Shown: piece after piece, positions 38,716 through 50,340 of the stretch
Layout of the letters: each line of letters opens with the position of its first letter
Position numbering within the stretch: the first letter of the stretch is position 1
DNA from: Anastatus disparis
Lineage: Eukaryota; Arthropoda; Insecta; Hymenoptera; Eupelmidae
Assembly (NCBI GenBank): GCA_017163975.1
Contig: JAFFSR010000242.1
Span: 2,381,001 to 2,445,000 of the forward strand
Length of the DNA: 64,000 nucleotides
Direction: 5' to 3'
Program-made: the position numbers and the translations under genes
The notes under the pieces: model-generated
What the model was told of the DNA's origin: nothing
The model's database searches: none
Seen by the model: only the letters and a program-made list of their open reading frames with translations

Positions 38716-38937
38716 TCAAATGGGATTAAAGTGTACGTTGAAAAAGTGACAACGAAACAATATCGCTGAAAATTGATTCGAAATAAAAAGCCATAAAATA
38801 ATTAAAAAGTGCTTTGCATAAGTAAAAATAGAGCTAATAATAAAACAGGCCAAGGCTAGAGTTGTTAAAGTGCGATTCAAAAATACACATGTTACTATCG
38901 ATGTGTAGCATTTTTGTAATTGTAACGTTATAGTCAT
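38716..38937 (-). CDS. Short ATG frame with two hydrophobic segments
   Basis: On the minus strand an ATG at 38,937 opens 73 codons with two membrane-like stretches (LTTLALACFIISSIFTYA and FLIILWLFISNQFSAILF). The general look is of a fragment of a multi-pass membrane protein, but no family signature is present. AT-rich minus strands give such hydrophobic peptides by chance. It lies between the two plus-strand candidates at 37.7 and 39.1 kb. Confidence 0.12.
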   Translation of the reverse strand: MTITLQLQKCYTSIVTCVFLNRTLTTLALACFIISSIFTYAKHFLIILWLFISNQFSAILFRCHFFNVHFNPI

Positions 38938-39063
38938 TTCATTCCACACCGCGTTAGTTATTTCAATTGCAATTCAATAGAAATTATGTGTTTTTATAAT
39001 AAGCGTACGTATAAAAAAAAATATTTTCTTTTTTTTTTTTAATGATTAAAAATTATGCTTTAG

Positions 39064-39255
39064 ACATTAGCAACGTTTATGTCGAGGCAAACAAATGTTT
39101 TATCATATGGAAATTCACTGGGCAGGTGTGTCCCTTATTTTACGAATGCTTATACGAGCGTTCTTAATGTGTGCACAAGTGGGGCTAGAAGGGAAAGTGG
39201 AACAAAAAATTTTTTAAACAGTCTCGGTAGAAAATGGAATAGATTTGAAAAATAA
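39064..39255 (+). CDS. Possible exon or small ORF, unrecognised
   Basis: A good acceptor context (long T tract, then ATGCTTTAG) ends at 39,063. The frame is open from there, reaches an ATG at 39,079 (MSRQTNVLSYGNSLGRCVPY...) and runs 58 codons to TAA. Composition is balanced (G, R, S, N, T), unlike surrounding chance frames. A donor-like CAG|GTGTGT occurs inside it. It may be a terminal exon of the 37.7-kb candidate or a separate small ORF. No domain is recognised, and part of the segment is GC-richer, as old transposon remains can be. Confidence 0.22.
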   Translation, partial: TLATFMSRQTNVLSYGNSLGRCVPYFTNAYTSVLNVCTSGARRESGTKNFLNSLGRKWNRFEK

Positions 39256-39350
39256 AATTTAAAAATAGCAATGCATTTGTCATTTGTTATGAAATTAGAT
39301 GCCATACACCTTAAATCCGTTCGTCAATTCTATCTTAATTATTAAAAGTA

Positions 39351-39545
39351 ATGTGTTGCCAAACGTACCCCGCTTACTCTGCTAATAGAGCAAGTTTAAC
39401 GCAAATGAAGGGCCGGGGTCATTTAGCACAATCGTTTGAAAGGAACGTAAATAAATTAAAATATTTAATAAAAAAAAAAAAAAAACAATTTTTATTGATT
39501 TTAAATAACTTTTGTATTTTAACAATAATTATTAATTTGTCGTAA
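39351..39545 (+). CDS. Short ATG frame, unrecognised
   Basis: True ATG, 64 codons. The first ~40 residues (MCCQTYPAYSANRASLTQMK...) have mixed composition; the rest is K- and I-rich from a poly(A) tract and AT-rich sequence. The segment holds ACCCCGC and GGGCCGGGG blocks that are unusual for the region. It may belong with the preceding frame as part of a decayed element or gene; unproven. Confidence 0.12.
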   Translation: MCCQTYPAYSANRASLTQMKGRGHLAQSFERNVNKLKYLIKKKKKQFLLILNNFCILTIIINLS

Positions 39546-40231
39546 TAAGCCACTAGTGTCGTGATTTATTTTTTTTTCTTCTGGTTTGTAAATCATTTGA
39601 GATTTTATGTTATTTATAACCTTTTGAAAAAAAAGTGATGATTAGAAATAACGAAATATTTATGGTAATCATTTTTCGAAATGTAAAAACGAAGAAATTA
39701 AACTTAAAAAAAATTTTTATAATATTAATACTAAAATACAAAATTTTAGAGTAGACTATTAATCAAATAAACAAAATGATTAATATTGGAAATTGGATTC
39801 TCAAGTTATCGTTAATATGTAGTTTTATGGACAGATTGATACTTTTTTAATGTACTTCTTATGTATAACATCAATAATTACTTAAGTTTTAATACAAATT
39901 AAAAATTTTAAAAACTCTCTAATGAAAATTATTTAAAAATAATGATTGTGAAAGAATTAAATAAGTCAAACTGTATAATTATATGTTGATTGTGTGATTA
40001 ACAAAAATCTAAATTTGTTTAGAGAGAATGAATTAATGTTAAGATAGTAATTCGTAATTTTCAAAATTCTATATCTAAAATGTGATACGAAATTTCAAGA
40101 TTATACAAAATAATATTAAGTGATAACAACACTGAACAAATATTTATTATAAATTTCGATTCTATTTTTTACATCAGATTGCATATGATAAAAAAATTAT
40201 CGGGAAAATTTCAACGCATTTTTATATAGAC

Positions 40232-40584
40232 GTAACATGGTTACTAAATCATTAATGACAAATGTTTGTTGTTTTGGGAAGCTCATATAAAATTCCGTTG
40301 TACATGTTATTCTATTAAAAGAAAATATGATGTAAATAAACTTTCCCCTAAGTGCTGGAGAATTTTTCCAAAGGAGTATTTATAATTTTTGGATTTTTCC
40401 AAACATATTAAACTCTACCAAAATTAAATATAGACCCGCTCCAATTTTTTCTAATCCTGTATTTGTTTCCAAAATTCAATTGAGTTTATTTTAATTTATA
40501 TAGCAGTGCTTATAATTTTTTCCTCGATTTGAAGATAATAAAATTCATTTTCGAAACAAAAAATTTGTTTATTTGCAAAAAAAA
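40232..40584 (+). repeat. Dispersed repeat, copy A
   Basis: About 353 bp that align, in opposite orientation, to 45,290-45,665 along the whole length with substitutions and small indels. Shared landmarks are CATTAATGACAAAT, TTGTTGTTTTG, AAACTTTCCCCCTAAGTG, TTTTTCCAAAG, TAATCCTG, GAGTTTATTT and GCAGTGCTTAT. No open frame is conserved. The copies look like members of an old interspersed family. Confidence 0.75.
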
Positions 40585-40589
40585 GTGAT

Positions 40590-43457
40590 CAATTTATAAA
40601 AAAATTTTAGAGGAAAAAATGATATTTTATCAAATATTTTTGGAAAAATAAAAAAAAGTATTTGAAAAATGTTTTGGAAAAGATATTATTCAGTATCATT
40701 TTGAATAAATTATCGAACTTATTTATACTATAATCTAATCAAATAACCGATTGATCCAAAAATATTCGTTAACTTATAATATCGATCGTTTAGTATTTAT
40801 TTGTATTAAATAACCTTATCTTTTCGTCCTATTATTTTTTCAATATTTAAATTTTATAAGCGATAACAACAAAATAATACATTCAGAACATTTCTTTTTG
40901 TTTCTCTTTTTTTTCAAAATCTTTTCACGTGATTATTACATGCGCGTGATCATTGTTCGTGTGGGCAATGTAAATAATCGTCTGATTGTTTGTCATTTAC
41001 GTCATTAATTTAATTTTGCAATCGTTTTGTATTTTGCATAAACGTATGCCTTTTTTCGGCGATACCGATTGCTATTATTTTTTGGTCATTTTTTGGATCT
41101 TAAACTAACTATCTTTTGAGTTATTATTCTAATGTTTAATATGGAATTTGTTAATGAATAAATATTTGTGATATAATTTATAATAAGTAGAAATTTTTAC
41201 GTAATTCATAATACTTAACAAGTCAAGCAACGTGATATTTTATATACTATACATTATATAACAAATTATGTAAATTATATAAAAATAAATATTGAACTTA
41301 ATCTAAAATTTATTTATTTTTTTAAATATTTACCCTGATTAAGGTTGAGACGTGATTATTATAAATTTAAAACATTCATAATAATTGAACTTGATTTCAT
41401 TTTTTACATAATTTTAAAAAAAATTTTAATTTATTCTAATTTTATGAAAAAATTTTTTTATTTCGTTTACAATTTTCATCAATTAAAATTTAAAAAAATA
41501 TTCTTACATCGTCAAATGACAATTGAATAAACTATATTTTTTGTACGAATTTCATTTGTTGTTATGATAATTTAATACAAAATAAAAATTTCCAGAGAAA
41601 TTGTACATGAAAATAATGTCTACAATGATTAAATTTGCGTAATTAATTTTGTTATCAATACAGAAATTATGTTATGAAACAAAATAATATTATTACATAC
41701 AATATTAACATTACTGTGAGTGTTTCAATATTTGAAAATTAATATTCATTCAAAAGAAAATTTGTTGAATTGTAGCTATACATACTTTTTAAATAAAAAG
41801 TTTTATTATAATAAATTATTGTTATGTTTTATAAATACAACAATTATTCTGAAACTTCAGTTTTATAAAATTTATTTAAAAAATGAATTAAACATTAATA
41901 GTTTGTATTTAAATTTTGAAATAATTGTTATAAAATATTTGATTGTTTAATTTTAAAATAATCGAAAAATGTAAAGACACTCATAAAAATATGGAAAATT
42001 TTGACATAAGCACACGCTTTTGTACGTATGTTCACCTCAAATGAACTTTTAATGTGCATTGAACCTTATTGTATTTGCTTGTTTACACTAGATTTGAGAG
42101 AATTGCCAATTTATCATGAGTTTTAAAAGAAAATAAATAAACAAGAAACACAAAAAAAACCAAATAAATAAACAATAAAAATAAATAAGCTTACTAGGGC
42201 GCCAAGAAATTTTATTGTCGTTGCAAATCGTCGTGGGGAAGCACAAGTTTTATTTAATTTTTCTTTATCACTGTTGTCACACAGGTGCAATGTACGTAAA
42301 AAATTTTCTTGTATCGAAGAGAAAGAGGTAGGGATATAATACGGATAAGGCAAAATTTTTATGAGACTACACGTGCCGCAATTTTCGATAAGAATAAGGT
42401 CACGCACGATACCGAGATGTGCAAAAATTTTTTTTATTGTATATATTTATTACGCTATTGCTTACGAACTATTTATCTTTTGGTCAAATTTTTTTTAACA
42501 TTCAAACAAGGTCAATGGATTTAAATCGATTTAAACTCAATTCACAGAAAAAAGTCAAGTGCTCATTTAAATTCAAAATGTTTCTATTTTTGTTTTCTTA
42601 TTTAATAACTTGCAACATTTGATAATGATTTAATTGAAAAAAAAAAAATTGATTTTAATCTATGTAAATTAAAATCCGATTAAAGAGGTATCCTCGTATT
42701 TTGGATTAGGAGATGAAAAATTCTTAAATTTTTAGATATGAGCTAAAGAATACTTATATAACAAAAATCATATTATATTCACCGTTTTCTATCTTTATAT
42801 AATTTATAAAAGTTAATTTACAACAAAATCTTATATAGTTTATCTAGTACAGAATAAGTTTATATGCATTTGCATACACAGTACAAATCATAATAGAGTC
42901 AATTTGACTAGAATAGTACCCATGACACTACCTATAAGGTTCTGAAAGTGCCTAAAGTAGGATTGCCAAGAAAATAAATATAATTTTTATTCAATCTATG
43001 ACATACCATTTTTTCGATTAATTATAATTTTTAATAAAAAAATCTATAATTTTAATTTTGCTTTACAAAAAATTATTTATTATCAAATTATTAACCTTAA
43101 TTTTTATATGAGTATATTGACCTGATATCCTAAAAAAATATTTATCATTGTTGAATTTTAACAATGACTTGCGAAAGATTTTAAAAATAATAGATTTTTC
43201 ATACAAAATATACGAATTTATATTCTTTGTATCTGAACGATTGTTAAATTGATAAGATTTTTACTAAGGACAGAGGAAATTTTTCAATAACGTTTTTACG
43301 TATACTGTTTCTTTTATATTGAGTTGACTTATTTAAAATTAGCTTTAACGGAGCACCAAATAAAATTCAATCAAGTATATTCTCATTTATTTCAATGATC
43401 GCAAAAATTTTAAATTTAATTGCATAAATTTATTGAAATTCATATTTAATTTATATA
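40590..43457. other. AT-rich non-coding block
   Basis: AT-rich DNA. The 94-codon minus frame at 42,123-42,407 starts at GTG, contains no methionine and has no splice acceptor upstream, so it is not a credible gene or exon. Confidence 0.45.
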
Positions 43458-43652
43458 ATTTTTTTTTATTTAACGTTGCTGTATTTATGCTATTAATAAG
43501 ATGCAAATTAGCGTCGGAGATTGTCAATGTGTTTGTGATTAAAGCTCATGTAAAGTATAGTGGTGCTTGTATCAATCGGCTGAGACCGAGATTCAAACTC
43601 GGAACCTCGAGATTACGAATCCATCGCTCTATCGACTGAGCCACTGACGACC
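43458..43652 (-). mobile_element. tRNA-derived SINE, copy 2
   Basis: On the minus strand the element starts GGTCGTCAGTGGCTCAGTCG with an A box (complement of 43,632-43,643), an anticodon-loop-like TTCGTAA, and a B box GTTTGAATC (complement of 43,590-43,598). It continues CAGCCGATTGATACAAGCACCACT, matching the body of the copy at 7.2 kb (ACAAGCAYCACT). It ends in an A-rich tail (T run at about 43,459-43,468 on the plus strand). The 43,433-43,639 plus-strand open frame is only the antisense of this element. No certain target duplication. Confidence 0.75.
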
Positions 43653-44339
43653 TAAATTTGTTTGTATCATAGAACTGGTTTCTGATATCAACTTGTTTAT
43701 GTTATTTCATACAAAAAATAATAAGTTATTTTCAAAAATATGAATCGCTTAAATTTTTGTCACGCTAAATCATTTTCTTTTATCTCACGTTCAAATGAAT
43801 TTTTTTCTTTAGTATCGTTAATTTTAGCATATTGAAATATTTTTAAATAAATTGGAATTGACGTCAAGCTGATCAAATTGAATATGTTTATTTTAAAACT
43901 CTTACATTTTCTGATTACCTTTTTTTAGTGAGAAATTCCGAAGTAAAAGAATAATACCTAAAAAGTTTTTAAAAATTATTGCTAAAAAACGAAATTTAAA
44001 TATTTTTAGGATATTAAAATAAAAAAAGAAAATCATTTGAATAATTTGAAGAAATAATCAAACGTGTATATCAAATATATGCTCAAGGAAAGTAAAGTGT
44101 GTTACAAGGTTAATTGTTTTGACAAAACAAACAAAAGTCAGTTTATCTTGTCGAAGTCTATTTAAAGAGTGTGTGACAACAAGTGACGTTGCAAATTGCA
44201 AAAAAAAGAAGAAAAAAAATAATAAGGTGAAATCTCTCTATCATTGAGGAAAAAAAGAAGCTGAAAGGAAATTGCCGAATTGACAAAGATGACTGTTCGT
44301 TAAATTAAAAAGAATAAAGTCAAATTTAATATATACGCG

Positions 44340-44650
44340 TCATTATTGCCATTAAACGCATTGTAAATGTCTTTGCGCAAGAAAATTTACAATTTCTTGT
44401 TTTTTTCTTTGCTCTCTCTCGCACAGTCCGCGTGGGACAATTTAATATTTGGAATACTACGCGTCACGCACACTCACACGATAAGAGCTGATGAAATAAA
44501 CGATTCGCATATAATGTGTATATCATATACATGGCGCTTATATTCTAGTCTGATTATAATCCAGTATGTACACGGGAATTCACAATATCTCGCGTTTGTA
44601 CACTGGGTTTGTATAATTATTGTGTTAGCAAGATTTCTGAGCTAACAATT
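44340..44650. promoter_or_regulatory. Small CpG/TATATAC patch
   Basis: Contains CTCTCTCTCGCACAGTCCGCGTGGG and CACGCACACTCACACG. A 92-codon ATG frame (44,367-44,645) overlaps it, without any recognisable feature. Regulatory role inferred. Confidence 0.22.
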
Positions 44651-45289
44651 CGAAAGATGAAAAACAAAACTGCTAAAGAAATTACGCATTTACAAAATTA
44701 CGCGTGGATTTGTTTCAAATTGCTTTTCATATAAATACAAATTATTGATCGAAAAGTTTTTAATTTTTCTTTAAAATTAACACGTAAATTGTATTGGGGT
44801 CATTAGAGTTTAAAAAAAAATTGGCTTTGCATGTTAACATAATGAAAAAAAAAGGCAAAATAATTTTATTTCCGTTTCATGAGAGAGTTAGTAATTTTTT
44901 TCTTTAATTAATTCAGTTAGAGATACCAGCAATTAGCGATAATTGCAGAAAGTTTTACAGTTTAATTTAATTAATTTAGAAGTGTGACTTATATACTGTT
45001 GTACAACAGTTTTAAATGAAATTAGTTAATGTTCGTATAAATTAAAGCTTTATTTAAGTCAAATTATCAAAATGATTAGGTTTTACAAATATGTTAATTT
45101 AATTCATTTTCATTTGTGTGTGTATAGTTTATTTAATTACAAATGTTTAAATATTGATATTTTATCAAGTTTAATGCAACTGCTGTATCGCACTACATGC
45201 TTTTAAGTTTCAATTAAGCAAATTAGCTAATAAGTTGAAAGTTTTTAATAATAAATAGACATTTTGTTATACTTGAAAATTTTCTTATT

Positions 45290-45665
45290 TTTTTGCAAAT
45301 AAACAAAAACATTTTGTTTTGAGAACATATTTTTTTCTTTGATTGGAGTACAAATCATAAGCACTGCAATATAAATTTAAATAAACTCAAAATTTGGAGA
45401 CAAACAAAAAATAGAACCCAAGCCTGCAGGATTAAGTAAAGTGGGCCGGGGCTATATATGGTTTTGGGTAGACCCTTAATGCACTTGGAAAATTCCAAAA
45501 ATTCTAAATACTGCTTTGGAAAAAGTTCCAAACACTTAGGGGGAAAGTTTGTTTACGTCGTTTTCTATTAATGCAATTATATGTATACAATAAAGTTATA
45601 TATGGGCGCCTCAAAACAACAAGTATTTGTCATTAATAGCTTACTAACGACGCTATATGTTATTT
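45290..45665 (-). repeat. Dispersed repeat, copy B (opposite orientation)
   Basis: Reverse-complement counterpart of the repeat at 40,232-40,584, about 5 kb away. It holds AAAGTGGGCCGGGGC and TTAGGGGGAAAGTTTG on the plus strand. It is slightly longer and more GC-rich in the middle than copy A. Confidence 0.75.
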
Positions 45666-45978
45666 GTAATTTCTACGTATACACAGCTATAAACTGTTAT
45701 GCTAAAACAATGAATGCGCATAATTTTTCAATAAGAAATTCTTAATACAAAGAAATCATCATAAACAATATAACAAAAGTAGATTTATTTTAATTAGGTA
45801 ATTGCGATGAAATTCTAACAATTGATACGATGTTGTTAATGAATAGGAATTCACTGAATTCCTGAGTAAGTGATTATAGTATTTACTAATTAAAAAAATA
45901 TATATATATATATATATTAAGGTGTGACAAAATATCTAATCTAAGTAATCATATCGTCGAAGTAATTCACCTTCCATG

Positions 45979-46618
45979 GCTTAAGGTGGCTTAAGCGATT
46001 TTTTCTAAAAAAGTGAAACTATCCAAAATTTGTATTAAAATATTCTTTATATCGTAATATTTCGATATTTATTTTGAAAAATAGAGGTTGACGAACTATT
46101 TTTAAAGAAAAAGATGTTTTAATAATTGTAATTAATACATGTGCTCTTATGGGACTGAATCATAAATTAGGTTTTACGCTAATATAAAAAAGTACAAGTT
46201 AAAATAAAAATTATACACTTATAGTTTGTTTCACGGAGATCATTTTTCAAGAAGAAAAAAAGGACTTGACGAAGAAATACAAGAGAAAATAAATCTAAAA
46301 GAATGCGAAATAGAATTTGCTACACATAATGGCAGCTTCTGCGCATGCGCGTCAGATACAGACGCCATACGTAAAGCTAACGTGCGTTCAGAGTGCTCGA
46401 AACCAACAAAACAGCAGGGACGTACCATAGTAAAACTTGTAATGAGAAACAAAACAAAAAATTTTTTTTTTTTTTATTACTTTTGATTACTTAAAATTGT
46501 TTTCTTATCATAAGAAATAATCAATAATACTATTTAATTAGTTATAATAGCTCTATCAATAAATGTCGCAGACAGGGCCCCCCTTGATACGGCACCAAGC
46601 GCTTGAGCCACCTTAAGG
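45979..46618. mobile_element. 0.64-kb element with 19-bp terminal inverted repeats
   Basis: GCTTAAGGTGGCTTAAGCG (45,979-45,997) is matched by the complement of CGCTTGAGCCACCTTAAGG (46,600-46,618), 17 of 19 identical. The interior contains a GC-richer stretch (about 46,330-46,430) with TGCGCATGCGCG. It also holds an ATG-less open frame (46,226-46,486, contains RRKKGLDEEIQEKINLKECE). That frame starts at TTG and has no transposase motif I can see. I interpret this as a non-autonomous DNA transposon. The target duplication is not clear. Confidence 0.5.
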
Positions 46619-46841
46619 TAAATAACTTGTAAATCAAGTAAATCGTTCCGTTTAGTAATCGTTTTGATTCTCCAGATAAGAATAAAATATCAGCACATTC
46701 TTTTGAATCTTCCATCGATTGAAATATTTCTCGCAACATGATTAAAATATTTTTTCCAATAATTATTGTTAATTTTAAAACAATAAATGAAAATACTTTT
46801 CGAATAAACAAAGAGATTATACAGTATCAATTAATTAAATA

Positions 46842-46972
46842 GTATATTATTCACCTAGGGAGTAAAAACGAAAAATGTCTTAAATCGTATGTTAAATGTC
46901 ACCCGAGCCGAAGGCGAGGGTGACAAACATACGATTTAAGGGATTTTTCATTTACTCCCGTGGAGAATATAC
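46842..46972. mobile_element. Hairpin MITE 1 (GAGCCGAAGGCGAG loop)
   Basis: Arms GGGAGTAAAA...GTCACCC (46,858-46,904) and GGGTGACAAACATACG...ACTCCC (46,918-46,959) pair over most of their length. The flanks TATATTATTCACC and GGAGAATATACG extend the pairing less exactly. The apex is GAGCCGAAGGCGAG, itself containing GCC/GGC. Confidence 0.8.
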
Positions 46973-47068
46973 GATTTTTTTACACAGGCAGCGTACAGTG
47001 GGTACCTTACTTTTCTCTAGGAGGGAGTAAAGTACCCACTGTACGCGCCCTGTGTAAAAAAAAAATTT
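46973..47068. mobile_element. Hairpin MITE 2 (TTTTTTACACAGG...)
   Basis: Arms 46,981-47,010 and 47,027-47,056 pair at about 27 of 30 positions (TACACAGG ... GTACAGTGGGTAC). Outer T and A runs extend the stem. The loop side carries GGGAGTAAAG, repeating the GGGAGTAAA that starts hairpin 1. It abuts hairpin 1 with almost no gap. Confidence 0.8.
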
Positions 47069-47639
47069 TTGTATGAATTAATTAGTTAATGAAAAAAAAA
47101 TGATATCAATTAAATGTGTGCACGCTTATTGAAATAAATAAAAATAACAATAAATGCTTAAGAGGTGCTGTAATCTAATAAATAAACTCATTAAAATTTC
47201 CAGTCACTGTATACATAAACAACATTAATCGGTCATATAAAAGCTTATAGCGTGGCGTGTATCAGAAAATCATTATCTATAAAGTAACGAAAACAAAGTT
47301 GTTTGGAACGCGGTTATATTAATACGAATCAATTTCCACATTAAATAAAAACAAAGCCATTTAAAATAACTTTAAAACCGAATCTCTGCTTTTGAAAGTC
47401 CAAAATTATTTTCATTACGCGCTTGCTGTTGCTGCAGCGCGTATCTCGCGCAGAAACGTTTCAAAAACATCCTCGCATTATTTCTTTTTTAATTAAAACA
47501 TCTTTTAAAAAATCCTTTTGCAGAAGATCATGTTCCCACATACACAAGTCGGATGTTTTACTTAAAAAGAAAAAAAAGTGAGATTTCTTATAAAATTTTT
47601 GTAACAAGACTTGCTTTATTTTATTACATTATTGTAGCA

Positions 47640-48400
47640 ATTAAAGTACATATGTGTGGCGTTTATTCGAAAAAAATAAACTTGTTACCTTTCTTCTGGG
47701 TATGAATCCGTAACATGGAATCATATGTTTCTCTTGTCTCTCTCTCGCTTCGAAAAAAAACACGTCAGGCGTATTATGAGGCTGGTCCACTTGTATTTTA
47801 TTAGGGGTGTATACATGCGTGTGTTGCATTTCGGAGAAGTAAGGGGGGTCTGTTTGTGTGTTTATCGTTCAGGAATTTCCGACACGTCATCGTATATGCG
47901 TAAGCATAAACTTCAATTACCGATTAAACGACTTTTGGACACATGCATAAGCAAAGGTCATATGAATGGGCAGTTTTTCATTTTGCAAATATATACATAC
48001 ACATATTCAATATTGCAACGGTCTTTTAAGACGAACGAAATAAACAGCTTTATTGGACTTCTGCCATATTTCGAAGAATCGTTGGTGGCATATACCGGCT
48101 TCCTTTAACTTTTCCCCCAGAGTTTCATTTATAGCTATATGTCCTCCTTTTTTTTTATTTTTTTTCCAAGACCATTTGATTTTTCTAAGTAAGGATTATC
48201 TTTTATGTTAATCACAAACCGTGCTAATACTTTTTTTTCCTTTTTAAATGACCTGTGTATGTGTGTTGTTGTTATGATGCACATTTCGGTTGAAACGACT
48301 TTGTTTACCACTTTGAATGGAGAAGAGAGAAAGAGAAATTCATGGTTTTATAATGGGTGTATAACGATCCTTATTTTTTCTTCTACTACGCTTTAACATT
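47640..48400. promoter_or_regulatory. CpG/TATATAC patch
   Basis: Mixed-composition patch with CTCTCTCTCGC, TATACATGCG and ATATATACATACACATAT. It contains the 127-codon frame listed separately. Regulatory role inferred. Confidence 0.22.
47725..48108 (+). CDS. 127-codon ATG open frame, unrecognised
   Basis: The longest frame in the window that starts with a true ATG and is not mostly one simple repeat. The peptide begins MFLLSLSRFEKKHVRRIMRL and contains KHKLQLPIKRLLDTCISKG. Part of it is the translation of a TATACATAC run (QIYTYTYS). I see no family motif, no clear signal peptide and no splice signals that extend it. Given the many frames examined over 64 kb, a chance frame of this length in a GC-richer patch is plausible. 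Confidence 0.17.
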   Translation: MFLLSLSRFEKKHVRRIMRLVHLYFIRGVYMRVLHFGEVRGVCLCVYRSGISDTSSYMRKHKLQLPIKRLLDTCISKGHMNGQFFILQIYTYTYSILQRSFKTNEINSFIGLLPYFEESLVAYTGFL

Positions 48401-50340
48401 AATTTTACCTTGTTCTCACAACTCCAATGTGGATTAAGCTATTTTTATACAAGCTATCAATTACTTTGTTTCTTTTTTTTACGAATACGATTTAGCAAAC
48501 TTTAAAAGTATTGTTGTAACGCGTAAAATCAAGTGAAAAGAAAAATATACAAGGAATTGTGAAACGCGAAGACGGAATGCGCTGTGACAAATGACCAATT
48601 TGAAGATATTTTTCAAAATCTATTTGTCATCTGAAATTTAAATCTGAGCAAAATATTTGCGAAGCTATTTAAGCGACAGCTGAAAAAAAGCGTGATGTAA
48701 ACATTGATTCATCCTTTTAAATGTATTTTTGTTTTTATTTTTTTTATCGGTACATTTACTTTTTATAGCAATATGTAGCTTTTTTTATATAACATCAAAT
48801 TGTGCAAGTAACAGTTACTTTAATAAATGCTCGTGAAATAATAAATAATTTACAATGTGATCATGTCTTTTTTTTAATTTTCTCACCACAGTCTTATAAG
48901 AATTAAATCTCACATTGATTAAAAGGTTGCGAAGCGGTAATATAATATGCTGATGTTTCGCGATATATTTTTTTAGTTGATTATCGTTGATTTATAAATC
49001 TTAACGAAAAGTGAAAGCGATAAAAAAAAAATAAAGTCATACTTTAATACGCACTATAACGATGCGAATATACGCTATAAAAATGTCTGTCAACTCTTTT
49101 TTTTCTCTTGTATTTGCCGACAGAATAAAAAAATATGCGAGAAATAATCATCTCCTCTCTAAAAAAACAAAAACATCGTAATCGTTAACCCAAAAACTAA
49201 CAGGACATGCATTGAAAAAAATAATTCGTTTTGGATATTTGGGTGCATTATACAATGTGTATAATAAACAATTTAAGCTTGATAAATAAAATTTTAAGAA
49301 ATATTATGTACCGAGGATTTAATAATCCACCAAATATGACGTTACTTAATATTTAAATAAATTTTAATAGTAATTATTTTTGTTTAATGTATACAATTCG
49401 TGTATTTTTTAATTGTCATGTTCACTCAAATCTTGACCCAAATAGATAACTGAGCTACTTGAAACGTTAAATTAATTTTAATTTTTTTGATTATCAAATT
49501 AAATTTTTTCTTTCATCATTTGTTTTCTAAAACCGTGATGCGCAGATTTTGAGATTCTTATATACGATAATATCATAACTGTTTGCCTTTTCGAGGATTT
49601 TGATAATTTTTAATTAATTAACTTGACAAAATATGCAGTAAGAAATAGAAATTAACATATCAATATTTAATTAATCAAACTTATTTGATATTGCTTTGGT
49701 ATTGCTTGTTGATTGGTAATCTTTAGTGCATATTTTTGCAAATGTAAAATTTGAGTCACTTAGAGTAGTACTTATACAATGCGATATAAATAATAATTCT
49801 CTCGTATGTTTTACCCAATTTTTTTTAAACTATTTAAATAATAACTTTTGTTTGTTTACTGCAGATTAGAAAAACGCAGCAGCTAGAATAAAAAGATAAA
49901 GAAATTTTTTGTTCAAACTAATTTTGTTGCATTAAATTTGTGCAAATAAAAGCAAAAATTTTAAATATTTTTGGAGACGACGTTTTTCCCATATGATTTG
50001 TAAATACTTCCTTTAATTTCAAACATCATGCGATTAATTTTATTATTCGTATACATTAAAATTTGTAAACAACTTTATATCCAAATAAAATTATATTCAT
50101 GAAAAAATTTAATATACTTTGTTTTTTAATTAAATAAAAAAATTGATATTAATTTTTTTATCAACTCTTCCTAGTGTAAAATTATTTAAAATGAATTTTT
50201 TCTTACTCTAATGAGGAAAATTTTTTTCCACAGATACTTAAACAAAAACGATTTTTAATAAATTCATAATCAAATCTATAGACATATAAACTTTTTTTCA
50301 CTATCTCAATTTTCTACAACATAAAAAAATGAATGCCAGG
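48400..50340. other. AT-rich non-coding block
   Basis: AT-rich DNA with no supported gene, RNA or repeat. Confidence 0.55.

Noticed and set aside
42123..42407. 94-codon minus-strand frame that reads like a membrane protein
   Set aside because: Starts at GTG, contains no methionine and has no AG acceptor in the open stretch before it, so it can be neither a first nor an internal exon.
43433..43639. 68-codon plus-strand frame (contains RLRPRFKLGTSRLRIHRS)
   Set aside because: Antisense of the tRNA-derived SINE.
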